From CAZLLV01 sp964560325 (GTDB lineage Bacteria > Acidobacteriota > Thermoanaerobaculia > Multivoradales > DATKCC01): 9,782 nucleotides of DNA. Positions 1 to 7,214 of this stretch are shown here, one piece after another. How positions within the stretch are numbered: the stretch's first letter is position 1; each line of letters opens with the position of its first letter. The stretch is taken from contig CAZLLV010000148.1 in assembly GCA_964560325.1 (NCBI GenBank), forward strand, positions 1 to 9,782, given 5' to 3'. The notes below the pieces were generated by a model that worked only from the letters and a program-made list of their open reading frames with translations, ran no database searches and was not told where the DNA came from. Position numbers and translations under genes: made by a program.

Positions 1-568
1 AGAGGGCGGTGACCTCCGCGAGCGGCGTCGGCTCCCCGTCCGCGCCCAGCGCCGCGAGCTCGGCCCGCACCCGGGCGTGCTCGGAGGCGAGCCGGCCGTC
101 GAGCGAAGGGCTGGCGAGGTCGACCAGGCGCAACCCGTTGCGCGACGCCTTCGCCTCGTAGGCGGGGCCGATGCCGCGCGCGGTGGTGCCGATCGCCTGG
201 TTGCCGCGTGCCGCCTCACGAGCCTGGTCGAGCTCGGCGTGCCAGGGCAGGAGCGCGTGGGCGCGGTTCGAGACGAACAGCCGCCCCTCCGCGCGCACGC
301 CGGCTTCGCTGAGCTTGCCGAGCTCGCGGAAGAAGGCGTCCGGGGCGACCACCATGCCGTTGCCGAGGACGCAGCGCATCCGCTCGTGGAGGATGCCGGA
401 CGGGATCAGGTGGAGCGAGAAGTGCTGCTCACCGAAGCGGACGGTGTGACCGGCGTTGTGCCCGCCCTGGAAACGGGCGACGGCGCCGAACGCCGGACAG
501 AGGAGATCGACCACCTTCCCCTTCCCCTCGTCCCCCCACTGCATCCCCACGATGACCGCGTTCGCCAT
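1..568 (-). CDS. purA: Adenylosuccinate synthetase, N-terminal part (cut by window edge)
   Basis: PurA joins IMP and aspartate using GTP, the first committed step of AMP synthesis in the cytoplasm. The 189 visible codons begin MANAVIVGMQWGDEGKGK. The GTP-binding loop GDEGKGK is at residues 12-18, with the expected catalytic Asp13, and GHT supplies His41. The segment TTARGIGPAYEAKASR (128-143) matches the IMP-binding region and ends in Arg143, as in the E. coli enzyme. The ATG at 566-568 is chosen because the conserved N-terminus follows at once and a purine-rich GAGGAAG lies upstream at a usable distance. Full-length PurA is about 430 residues, so more than half the gene lies left of the window. 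Nothing suggests damage. It is a housekeeping gene on the same strand as its neighbours; 106 bases separate it from the upstream membrane-protein gene, and that gap holds no clear terminator. Confidence 0.96.
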   Translation of the reverse strand, partial: MANAVIVGMQWGDEGKGKVVDLLCPAFGAVARFQGGHNAGHTVRFGEQHFSLHLIPSGILHERMRCVLGNGMVVAPDAFFRELGKLSEAGVRAEGRLFVSNRAHALLPWHAELDQAREAARGNQAIGTTARGIGPAYEAKASRNGLRLVDLASPSLDGRLASEHARVRAELAALGADGEPTPLAEVTAL

Positions 569-674
569 GGCTCGATTCGCTCTCTTCCTCTAGGTGCTCG
601 GTGCAAGCCCGACGCGGACCCGCCGCGCGAGCCGGGGGAGATTACCAAACGCTACTCGAGCGGCGGCGAGCCCG

Positions 675-1331
675 TCACACCCCCCTCACCTCCCGGTGGC
701 GGTCGATCCAGTACGCCCACGCCACCAGCAGCCACTGGGCCTGGCCCGTCCAGGCGATGGCGGTGACGCTCGGGGGTGGCGGGCCGAGCAGATTCGCCGC
801 GTGGATGATGCCGAGGAAGGCGACCAGGAACCAGAAGGCGACGGTCCCCGTGCGGTCGACCGGTCTCGTCGCCCGGAGATAGAGGAAGACGCCGAGGGCG
901 AAGAGCGCCACCTCCAGGGCGATGGCCGCCACGGGGTGGTTCCACAATCCGAAGCCCACCAGGGTCGTGCCGCCCGGCACGAGCGGGAGGTCCGGCTGGT
1001 GCGTCAGCAGGTCGAGCAGCCAGTGACTCGCGACCAGACCGCCGCAGACGAGCGCCGGCACCACGGCGCGCCGGACGGCGAAGTAGACGAGAGCGAAGAG
1101 GACCGACCACCCGACCACGGCGAGCAGGCTGTGGGACCACGGATAGTGGGTGAAGTCGAGCGGGATCAGCGCGGTGGCGCCGGGCTCGATCTCCACCCGC
1201 TCGAGCCCGAGGAGCAGAAAAGTCGGCCAGAGGAGGTCGAGAAACTGGCTCGCGAGGAAGAGGGTGCCGAGAGAGGCCTCACGAGCCGCCGGCTTGGCGG
1301 CGAGCCCCACGCCGAAGTGACCGAGAAACAT
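675..1331 (-). CDS. Polytopic membrane protein, YdjM/DUF457-like
   Basis: A 218-residue integral membrane protein. Hydrophobic segments are visible at about residues 22-42, 69-86, 89-108, 133-153, 163-182 and 190-208, giving roughly six helices. Polar residues conserved in style with the YdjM/YbcI 'membrane-bound metal-dependent hydrolase' group occur near helix ends: His5 in FLGHFGVGL, Asp32, His62 and His67 in THYPWSHSLL, and SHWLLDLLTH (His103, Asp107, His111). These could bind a metal, but that is family-level inference and no activity is established for this protein. The start ATG at 1329-1331 follows AGGATGAG about eight bases upstream. It lies between purA and the YdeI-like gene on the same strand, 58 bases after the latter. 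The family assignment is tentative; the membrane topology is clear. Confidence 0.82.
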   Translation of the reverse strand: MFLGHFGVGLAAKPAAREASLGTLFLASQFLDLLWPTFLLLGLERVEIEPGATALIPLDFTHYPWSHSLLAVVGWSVLFALVYFAVRRAVVPALVCGGLVASHWLLDLLTHQPDLPLVPGGTTLVGFGLWNHPVAAIALEVALFALGVFLYLRATRPVDRTGTVAFWFLVAFLGIIHAANLLGPPPPSVTAIAWTGQAQWLLVAWAYWIDRHREVRGV

Positions 1332-1389
1332 GGCGGCTCATCCTGTCACGGGCTGCCCGCTTCGCGACCCGCTCCGAAACCGGGTATCG

Positions 1390-1974
1390 CTAACGATCGT
1401 TCAAGCCCTCGCCCGCGAGAATCTTGGGGATGGCCCGCTCGATCCTTGCGGTGCGAGTCTTCGACTGCTTCGCCCCCGTGAAGTGGAGAACGTAGCCCCG
1501 CTGGCGCCCGGGGGTCAGGGCGCCGAAGGCCTTCGCGAGCTTCTCGTCGTCCTTCAAGATCCGGGTCAGCTCCTCCGGAAGCTCCAGCTTGCGCTTCGCC
1601 TTGAAATCGACCTTCAACCCGGCCTTCTCCACCGCGATCGCCTGCTTCACATAGCTCTGCACGACGGACTTCTCGATCTGGTCCGGACCCGTGAGCTCCA
1701 GTCGCATCGCGGACTGCGTGTTCTCCCCCTGGCTGCGGAGCAGGCCGTGCGTGTCTTCGAGCAACGCGCCCTTGAAGAACATCAGCGCGCAGTGCTGCTT
1801 GAACGGTTGAATGAGGGCGACGTTGCTCCCCTCGAACAGGAAGCACGGCTTCCCCCACTTCAGCTCCTCGTCGAGCCCGCAATCGAGAAGGATCGACCGC
1901 AGCGCCTCGATCTCGCCTCGCCAGCGCTTCGCCCGGCTCACGAACTCATCGACCTTCGCATTCTGAGCGCTCAT
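1390..1974 (-). CDS. YdeI/OmpD-associated (OmdA) family protein
   Basis: A soluble protein of 194 residues with the two-part build of the YdeI family. The N-terminal half (about 8-115) has the DUF1801-like fold signature, including DEELKWGKPCF at 35-45 and the hydrophobic strand ALMFFKGALL. The C-terminal half (about 128-194) is the OmdA region, ending in the typical ALTPGRQRGYVLHF, GAKQSKTRTARIER and IPKILAGEGLND motifs. B. subtilis YdeI has been linked to bacteriocin or peptide resistance, but the molecular role of the family is unsettled and I do not assign one. The start at 1972-1974 gives the usual family N-terminus; the nearest Shine-Dalgarno-like GGAG is rather far upstream (about 15 bases). 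The gene lies 36 bases after the nrfA stop on the same strand, so read-through from nrfHA is possible, though a functional link is not implied. Confidence 0.88.
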   Translation of the reverse strand: MSAQNAKVDEFVSRAKRWRGEIEALRSILLDCGLDEELKWGKPCFLFEGSNVALIQPFKQHCALMFFKGALLEDTHGLLRSQGENTQSAMRLELTGPDQIEKSVVQSYVKQAIAVEKAGLKVDFKAKRKLELPEELTRILKDDEKLAKAFGALTPGRQRGYVLHFTGAKQSKTRTARIERAIPKILAGEGLNDR

Positions 1975-2010
1975 GGTGAACGAGAGTACTCCAGTCGAAT
2001 CTCTCCGTTC

Positions 2011-2152
2011 TCACCGAGGAGCAGATCCGGCCGCCGAGGTCTCCCGCGCCCCGGGCCGGGCCAGGTCGAGGCCCTCGCCGACCTCGTAGACACCGCCCCG
2101 CACCATCTCCGGCGGCGCCACCGTCTGGGGCGGCGGTGGAAGCAGGGGCGGC
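2011..2152 (-). repeat. Intact-gene partner of the longer, near-identical nrfA repeat block
   Basis: These 142 bases, the 3' end of nrfA including its stop codon, recur in the same orientation at 6792-6933 with two differences. One turns a Glu codon (position 2076) into TAG in the copy; the other (2131) is a synonymous change in a Pro codon. The match ends at the first base of the stop-codon complement. Confidence 0.93.
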
Positions 2153-3558
2153 TTCGGATCCGGGAGCTCCTCGGAGCTGAGAGCGACGAGGCCCAGACGG
2201 GCATAGTTGATGGCGAGGCCCAGGGTACGCGCCACCTCCTGGTCGGCGTGGAAACCCATCGAGTTCTCCGCCTCCACGAAGTCGGTCAGGAACTGAGCCC
2301 GCCGCTGGTGGAGACGCGCCACGTCCAGACGCACGGCCTCGGCGCCGCGGCTCTCGGCCCGCGGGATCGCCCGCGTGAGATCGAGGACCGCGTCGATCGC
2401 GACGTTGCGGAGCTGATAGGTCCGGTCCTGGATCGCGTGGCTCCGGTTCAGGAGCTCCTCCTCCGAGAACTGATGGCAGGTCTGACAGGCGTTGTTCACG
2501 TTCAGGAGCGGGCTCCGCACCCAGTGGTCGCTCACCTTCTTCGCACCCACCCGCAGGTACGGCATGTGGCAATCGGCGCAGGTCACGCCGCTCCGGGCGT
2601 GGACTCCCTGCATGTACATCTCGAACTCCGGGTGCTGCGCCTTCAAGACCGGCGCGCCGCTGATCGCGTGGGTCCAGTCCGAGAAGCCGATCTCCTCGTA
2701 ATAGGCGAGGATCTCGTCGGAGCGCAGGCCGTTCGCCCAGGGATAGGTGAGGCGCTTCTCCGGGCCCTTGAAGTAGTACTCCACGTGGCACTGGGCGCAG
2801 ACGTAGGTCCGCATCTCGTGCCGCGTCGCCTCCTCGTTGACGTCGAAGTCGGGGTCCTGCCGGAGCGCCCGCATCCCCTCGATGAACCCGGGACGGGTGA
2901 CCCGGAGCTGCAAGGTTTTCGGGTCGTGACAATCGATGCAGGCGACAGGGTGCTCGGCGAGAGCCGCGGCCTCCTGGTAGGGCATCTGGTTCACTCGCTC
3001 GAAGCCACGGATCAGGTCGCCGTCGCCGGCCTCCATGTACGTCACGTAGACGGAGGCGTGGCAGTGGAGGCAGGTGCCGGGCTGCTGTGCCACCTCCTGG
3101 CGGCGGGTGAAGATCTGGTCGATGAACATGTAGGCGTGGCCACGCTCCTCCCGGAAATCCTCGGCGAAGGCGTAGCCGGCCCAGAACTCCCGGAGGCGCG
3201 GGTCCTCCACCAGGCGCGAAGCCGCGACCTCCTCCCGGGGATCGACCTCACTGGGCTGCTTGGGGATGGCCTCGCTCCCGCCGTAGCGGGTGCGGACCAT
3301 GTCCACCGTCCGCGAGTAGAGGTCGTACTGGATCGGAAAGTTGCGGCCCCAGACCTCCGGATCGACCGTCGTGTCGGTGAGCTCCACTACCTGCACGTAG
3401 GGATCCCGCGCCTCGACCTTGCGCTCGAAGATGTTGGTCAGGAGGAGCGCGAGACCGAGGGTGACGACGGCGGCGGCGACGGCGGCCACCACCAGCCACG
3501 CGGCGCTGAAGCGGCGGCGGTCGGTGGGGCGATGGGGCGGTCGGTCGGGCTCAGCCAT
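2011..3558 (-). CDS. nrfA: Cytochrome c nitrite reductase, ammonia-forming, CXXCH type
   Basis: NrfA reduces nitrite to ammonium with six electrons on the outer face of the cytoplasmic membrane. The 515-residue protein has a basic N-terminus and one hydrophobic anchor or uncleaved signal (about 19-42). Five haem c motifs follow: CLHCH 163-167, CIDCH 207-211, CAQCH 254-258, CADCH 327-331 and CQTCH 358-362. The first takes the place of the CXXCK active-site motif of E. coli and Wolinella. Calcium and active-site residues are present: Glu260-Tyr261 in CHVEYYF, and Lys306, Gln308 and His309 in LKAQHPE. His320, His374 and His437 are candidate distal haem ligands. By hand alignment the catalytic Arg just after haem 1 appears to be Thr173. 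A Pro-rich tail (about 463-515) follows the helical bundle. The start has a strong AGGAG. nrfH lies 38 bases upstream as its electron donor. Confidence 0.96.
   Translation of the reverse strand: MAEPDRPPHRPTDRRRFSAAWLVVAAVAAAVVTLGLALLLTNIFERKVEARDPYVQVVELTDTTVDPEVWGRNFPIQYDLYSRTVDMVRTRYGGSEAIPKQPSEVDPREEVAASRLVEDPRLREFWAGYAFAEDFREERGHAYMFIDQIFTRRQEVAQQPGTCLHCHASVYVTYMEAGDGDLIRGFERVNQMPYQEAAALAEHPVACIDCHDPKTLQLRVTRPGFIEGMRALRQDPDFDVNEEATRHEMRTYVCAQCHVEYYFKGPEKRLTYPWANGLRSDEILAYYEEIGFSDWTHAISGAPVLKAQHPEFEMYMQGVHARSGVTCADCHMPYLRVGAKKVSDHWVRSPLLNVNNACQTCHQFSEEELLNRSHAIQDRTYQLRNVAIDAVLDLTRAIPRAESRGAEAVRLDVARLHQRRAQFLTDFVEAENSMGFHADQEVARTLGLAINYARLGLVALSSEELPDPKPPLLPPPPQTVAPPEMVRGGVYEVGEGLDLARPGARETSAAGSAPR
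2694..2815 (-). repeat. Intact-gene partner of the second, more diverged nrfA repeat block
   Basis: These 122 bases, covering the haem 3 motif and the stretch after it in nrfA, recur directly at 6934-7055 with nine substitutions. Read in the nrfA frame, six are synonymous and three change residues: Tyr252 to Asp, Tyr262 to His and Lys264 to Glu. Confidence 0.92.
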
Positions 3559-3564
3559 GGGTTT

Positions 3565-3569
3565 CTCCT
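3565..3569 (-). promoter_or_regulatory. Ribosome binding site of nrfA
   Basis: On the minus strand AGGAG stands six bases before the ATG at 3556-3558, an ideal Shine-Dalgarno sequence and spacing. It fixes the nrfA start and shows that nrfA is translated independently of nrfH although probably on the same message. Confidence 0.8.
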
Positions 3570-3596
3570 GGTGCAGGATCGGTCCTCAGGCGGCGT

Positions 3597-4064
3597 TCAG
3601 CGGACCCAGTGGCCCACGTAGCGGTGGCACCGGGTGCAGGTGAGCGGTTCGGCGGCCTGGCCGGGGGCGGCCCCGGCGTGGTCGACGAAATCGGTCATCC
3701 CCTCGTGGCAGTCGCGGCAGGCGCTCTCCACCACCTCGTGGTTGGCCTCGGTGATGCGGATCGGCTCCGGAAAGCGGCCGGTCGTGAAGTAGAAGGAGTG
3801 CCAGAAGCCGTTCTTCGCCTTGACGCTCCACTTGCCCACGAAGTCGTGCGGCGTGTGGCAGTCGTTGCACCCGGCGGCCAGCCGGTGGCTCGACTTGAGC
3901 CAGGCGTCGTAGTGCTCGTCCATCACGTGGCAGTTGGCGCACGCGGCGGGGTCGTTGGTGAGGTACGAGTACCCTTTGGCATAGACGAAGGTGTAGGCGC
4001 CGATGCCGATGGCCGACCCCACCAGGACGGCGGTCAGGACGAGGAGCCAGGTGGTTCGGGTCAT
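3597..4064 (-). CDS. nrfH: Cytochrome c nitrite reductase, small membrane subunit
   Basis: NrfH is a NapC/NirT-type tetrahaem quinol dehydrogenase that anchors NrfA and feeds it electrons from the quinone pool. The 155-residue protein has one N-terminal membrane helix (about 6-28), which stays as an anchor. Four haem c motifs follow: CANCH 42-46, CNDCH 66-70, CRDCH 116-120 and CTRCH 143-147. The first is followed by Val-Met (CANCHVM, Met48), the Met position that ligates haem 1 in Desulfovibrio NrfH. The length matches the family. The ATG at 4062-4064 leads directly into the anchor, but I see no strong Shine-Dalgarno before it. The order nrfH then nrfA, with a 38-base gap, is the usual Nrf operon. 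Ninety bases separate nrfH from the permease gene upstream, and I find no convincing promoter there. Confidence 0.95.
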   Translation of the reverse strand: MTRTTWLLVLTAVLVGSAIGIGAYTFVYAKGYSYLTNDPAACANCHVMDEHYDAWLKSSHRLAAGCNDCHTPHDFVGKWSVKAKNGFWHSFYFTTGRFPEPIRITEANHEVVESACRDCHEGMTDFVDHAGAAPGQAAEPLTCTRCHRYVGHWVR

Positions 4065-4154
4065 AGGACGGGTGCTCGACGAGCTCAGGCGGCAGCGCGC
4101 CCTTCAAGGCGGTTTGCGCCCCGACCGAGGATACACGGCGTCGCCCGGCCGCGC

Positions 4155-6575
4155 TCAGGCGAGGTGCAGCGCCTTCGCCGGGTCGACGCGGGCCGCGCGG
4201 CGCGATGGGATCCAGCACGCGAGAGCGGCGGCCACCGCGAGGAGGGCCGCGATCGCGACGTAGACGAGCGGGTCGCTGGCGTCGACCGCGTAGAGCAACG
4301 TGCTCATCAGGCGCGTCAAGGCCAGCGCCCCGACGACACCGACCCCGAGGCCGATGCCGGCGAGCACCATCCCCTCCCGGAGCACCATGCGCAGGACGTC
4401 CCCGGCCGCGGCCCCGAGCGCCATGCGCACGCCGATCTCGTCGGTCCGTTGCGCGACCGAGTACGCCATCACGCTATAGACGCCGAGGCTCGCGAGCACG
4501 AGCGCCAGGCAGGCGAAGACGAGCAGGAGGTTCATGGTCAGCAGGCGGTCGGCCGTCGACTGATCGACGATCTCCTGCATCGTGGTCGGGTTGGTCAAGG
4601 CGATCGTGGGGTCGACGTCGGCGAGGGCGGCCCGCACGCTCCCGGTGAGCTGGGCGGGGTCCCCCTCGGTGCGGATCAGGATCGCCATGAACTGCTCCGG
4701 ACGCTGGAGCACCGGGTAGAACATCTCCGGTCCCGGCGGCTGGGCGAGGCCCTGCGTGCGCGTGTTCGCGACCACCCCCACCACCTCGGCCTCGAGGCCC
4801 ATCATTCCGGTCACCAGCCTCTGGCCGAGGGGGTTCTCGCCGGGGAAGAGCTGCTCGGCCAGGGCCTGGTTGATGATGATCACCTGTTTCGAGTGGCGGG
4901 TGTCGTGCTCGTCGAAGTCCCGTCCCGCGAGGATCGGGATCTCGAGCAGAGCGAACCGGCCCGGGCTGATCAGGTTGCGTACCGCGAGTGGCCGCTGGGC
5001 GGGCGGGGGGAGCGGACGGCCGATCACCGCGTAGGGAGACTGCCCGTTGTTGCCGGAGAGCGGCGGGTTGTCGGACAACGCGACCTGCTGGGCCCCCGGA
5101 ATCTCCTGCAGCCGATGGTAGAGCCGGGTGTAGAAGGCGACCGTGGCGTCCTCGCGCCAGGGGTAGCGCTCGGCGGGGAGCGTGAAGAAGCCGACGAAGG
5201 TGTCGTCCGAGCGGAAGCCGGGTTCGACGTCGCGGAGCTGGAGGAAGCTCGAGACGAGGAGACCGGTGGCGACGAGCAGCACGAACGAGACCGCGACCTC
5301 GGCGACGAGCAGCGCGCCGCGGAAGCGATTTCGGCTCCGGTCGGCCGTGGAGCCGCGGCTCGAGTCGCCCAGCGCATCGCCGACCGACCGCATCGGCGTG
5401 CCGAGGGCGGCGACCAGCCCGAGGGCGAGCCCGGTGAGGATCGCGACGCCGAGGGTGAAGGCCAGCACCAGCGGATCGAGGCCCACCTCCTCGGCCCGCG
5501 GGATGAAGTTCTCGGCGAGGCGGGTGACGGCGGACAGGCTCGCCCAGGCGAAGACGAGGCCCAGAGCCGCTCCGCCGAGCGCGAGGAGAAGGCTCTCGGT
5601 GACGAGCTGCGCCACGATCTGCCTCCTCTTGGCCCCGAGGGAGACCCGGATTCCGATCTCCTTGCGCCGCTTCGAGAAGCGCGCCAGCACCAGGTTCGAG
5701 ACATTGGCGCACGCGATGAGCAGCACGGCGGCGACCGCGGCGAAGAGTGTGGCGTACGTCAGGCGCTGGTCGCCCACGAGGTTGTCGAGGAGACGCTCGA
5801 CCGTGATCGCCGACTTCGAGTCGACGTTCGTCCCGTGCGTCTGTGCATAGGCGTTCTGGATCGTGTCCATCGCGGCTCGCGCCTGCTCCAGGCTGACGTC
5901 CGGCCTCAAGCGCGCGATGACGTTGAAGAAGTACCCGCCGTCGTCGATCTGCTTACGCACCAGGTAGGGCACCTCGAACGGCCGAGGCGTGAAGAGCTGG
6001 ATCTGCGCGAGCGGGAAGCTCGAGGCGCTCGCCGGCAGCACTCCGACGATCGTGTGGGCCTGCCCGTCGAGGGTGAGGGTGTCGCCGAGCGCGTCGCGCC
6101 GGCCGCCGAAGTGCGACTGCCAGAAGTCGTGCGAGAGGACCACGACGGGCGGCCCGCCCGGCAGATCCTCCTCGGCCGTGAAGCTCCGCCCGAGCACCGG
6201 CTCGACGCCGAGCACCGAGAAGTAGTTCCCCGACGCCATGAAACCGAAGACCTGCTCGGGGTCCCCCTGACCCGTGACGGTGTAGGCGTTGAACGCCGAG
6301 ACCGAGAGGTCCTCGAACACGTCCTGGCGGGCGCGGATGACCTCCAGGCGCGGCCAGGACATACCCGCCTGGAGGATCTGCCGCTCCGGGTCGGACGAGT
6401 TGACCTGGACCAGCCGTGCCGGGTCCTCGTACGGAAGCGGCGAGAGGAAGATCGCGTCGACCAGGCTGAAGATGGCGGTGTTGGCGCCGATCCCGAGGGC
6501 GAGCGCGAGCATCGCGACGGCGGTGAAGCCGGGCGTCTTCCTGAGCGACCGGACGGCATGGCGAATCGTCTGCAT
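4155..6575 (-). CDS. ADOP-type duplicated MacB/FtsX permease
   Basis: An 806-residue permease made of two MacB/FtsX units, the layout of 'acidobacterial duplicated orphan permease' proteins. It opens MQTIRHAVRSLRKTPGFTAV, the usual ADOP N-terminus, with the first membrane helix at about 17-45. A periplasmic MacB core domain spans about 46-270, followed by a three-helix FtsX block (about 275-395) carrying RRKEIGIRVSLGAKRRQI. A second unit has its own helix (about 425-450), core domain and final FtsX block (about 680-800) with RTDEIGVRMALGA and the closing IPSRRAARVDPAKALH. The start at 6573-6575 is preferred over in-frame ATGs up to 6764 because family similarity begins there and GGGAGGGG lies just upstream. 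Such proteins are presumed to work with an MacB-like ATPase in export or envelope tasks. No ATPase is encoded here and the substrate is unknown. It looks intact. Confidence 0.94.
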   Translation of the reverse strand: MQTIRHAVRSLRKTPGFTAVAMLALALGIGANTAIFSLVDAIFLSPLPYEDPARLVQVNSSDPERQILQAGMSWPRLEVIRARQDVFEDLSVSAFNAYTVTGQGDPEQVFGFMASGNYFSVLGVEPVLGRSFTAEEDLPGGPPVVVLSHDFWQSHFGGRRDALGDTLTLDGQAHTIVGVLPASASSFPLAQIQLFTPRPFEVPYLVRKQIDDGGYFFNVIARLRPDVSLEQARAAMDTIQNAYAQTHGTNVDSKSAITVERLLDNLVGDQRLTYATLFAAVAAVLLIACANVSNLVLARFSKRRKEIGIRVSLGAKRRQIVAQLVTESLLLALGGAALGLVFAWASLSAVTRLAENFIPRAEEVGLDPLVLAFTLGVAILTGLALGLVAALGTPMRSVGDALGDSSRGSTADRSRNRFRGALLVAEVAVSFVLLVATGLLVSSFLQLRDVEPGFRSDDTFVGFFTLPAERYPWREDATVAFYTRLYHRLQEIPGAQQVALSDNPPLSGNNGQSPYAVIGRPLPPPAQRPLAVRNLISPGRFALLEIPILAGRDFDEHDTRHSKQVIIINQALAEQLFPGENPLGQRLVTGMMGLEAEVVGVVANTRTQGLAQPPGPEMFYPVLQRPEQFMAILIRTEGDPAQLTGSVRAALADVDPTIALTNPTTMQEIVDQSTADRLLTMNLLLVFACLALVLASLGVYSVMAYSVAQRTDEIGVRMALGAAAGDVLRMVLREGMVLAGIGLGVGVVGALALTRLMSTLLYAVDASDPLVYVAIAALLAVAAALACWIPSRRAARVDPAKALHLA

Positions 6576-6791
6576 GGGGCCCCTCCCGGAGCTCGGCTTC
6601 GCTCGTCCGCGCCGCGGGAGCGGTCGGCGGAGCGGACGGTCTGTCTCCGGTGTATACGTTCCGGCCGGGGCCGGGGTTGCGGCGGACTCACTGGCTCCGG
6701 CCGCGCGGCCGACAGGGAAAAGCGCTGCTCCGACGGCAAGGGCGGTGGCGGTCGGAAGACGCACCTCGTCAGGGCACCTCGTCCGCTCCCT

Positions 6792-7055
6792 TCACCGAGG
6801 AGCAGATCCGGCCGCCGAGGTCTCCCGCGCCCCGGGCCGGGCCAGGTCGAGGCCCTAGCCGACCTCGTAGACACCGCCCCGCACCATCTCCGGCGGCGCC
6901 ACCGTCTGGGGTGGCGGTGGAAGCAGGGGCGGCCCTCGTAGTAGGCGAGGATCTCGTCGGAGCGAAGGCCGTTCGCCCAGGGATACGTGAGGCGCTTCTC
7001 CGGCCCCTCGAAGTGGTACTCCACGTGGCACTGAGCGCAGACGTCAGTCCGCATC
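6792..7055 (-). pseudogene. Broken, internally deleted partial copy of nrfA
   Basis: Two blocks of nrfA stand side by side in the gene's own orientation. Bases 6934-7055 match nrfA 2694-2815 (113/122 identical) and encode residues around haem 3, beginning MRTDVCAQCHVEYHFEGPEK. Bases 6792-6933 match 2011-2152 (140/142) and encode the Pro-rich C-terminal tail. The 541 bases between them in the intact gene are missing, which shifts the reading frame at 6933/6934. In the tail's own frame a GAG codon has become TAG at 6855-6857, a second lesion. Haems 1, 2, 4 and 5, the KAQH active-site motif and the membrane anchor are all absent, so it cannot encode a reductase. The flanks at 6576-6791 and 7056-7214 hold no recognisable gene or further nrf sequence. 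Confidence 0.93.
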
Positions 7056-7214
7056 CGGGACCGACCTCACTCGGACGTATCTGTCGAGCGGCCCCCTTGC
7101 CTCCCCATGCCCTCGTCCGGGCTCCCGCAGGATCGGTCGTTCGTCGTGTCACGGTTCGAGTGAGCTCAACAGAGTCAGGGAACGCGGGCCGCTTTGGGCG
7201 CGGCTGTTGGAAAA

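Noticed and set aside
1392..1401. Ten-base palindrome AACGATCGTT at the end of the YdeI-like gene
   Set aside because: It overlaps the stop codon, has no loop or T-run, and is plausible by chance.
594..1481. A plus-strand open frame of about 295 codons over the membrane-protein gene
   Set aside because: Composition is that of a GC-rich shadow; the minus-strand product has clear membrane helices and conserved His/Asp positions.
1330..3621. A plus-strand open frame of about 760 codons opposite the YdeI-like gene and nrfA
   Set aside because: Antisense shadow: the minus strand carries five haem motifs and a strong ribosome binding site, while the plus-strand translation resembles no protein family.
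6698..6711. Perfect 14-base palindrome CGGCCGCGCGGCCG upstream of the permease
   Set aside because: Low-complexity GC palindromes are common by chance here; no second copy or recognisable operator was seen.
6761..6783. Short direct repeat GCACCTCGTC, two copies 13 bases apart
   Set aside because: Too short and isolated to assign a role; no further copies nearby.
3609..6941. A very long open frame on the plus strand, about 1110 codons, opposite the permease and nrfH
   Set aside because: It is antisense to two well-supported genes, rich in Arg, Glu, Asp, Gly and His as expected from the reverse of GC-rich codons, and contains no recognisable motif.
5906..7054. A minus-strand open frame joining the haem 3 fragment to an out-of-frame reading of the permease gene
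   Set aside because: Only its first 40 or so residues are nrfA-like; the rest is Arg/Ser-rich frameshifted sequence, including a wrong-frame reading of the intact permease.
7188..7204. Possible terminator hairpin after the VOC gene (5-bp stem GCCGC/GCGGC, 7-base loop)
   Set aside because: The stem is short and no T-run follows on the minus strand, so it is within chance for GC-rich DNA.
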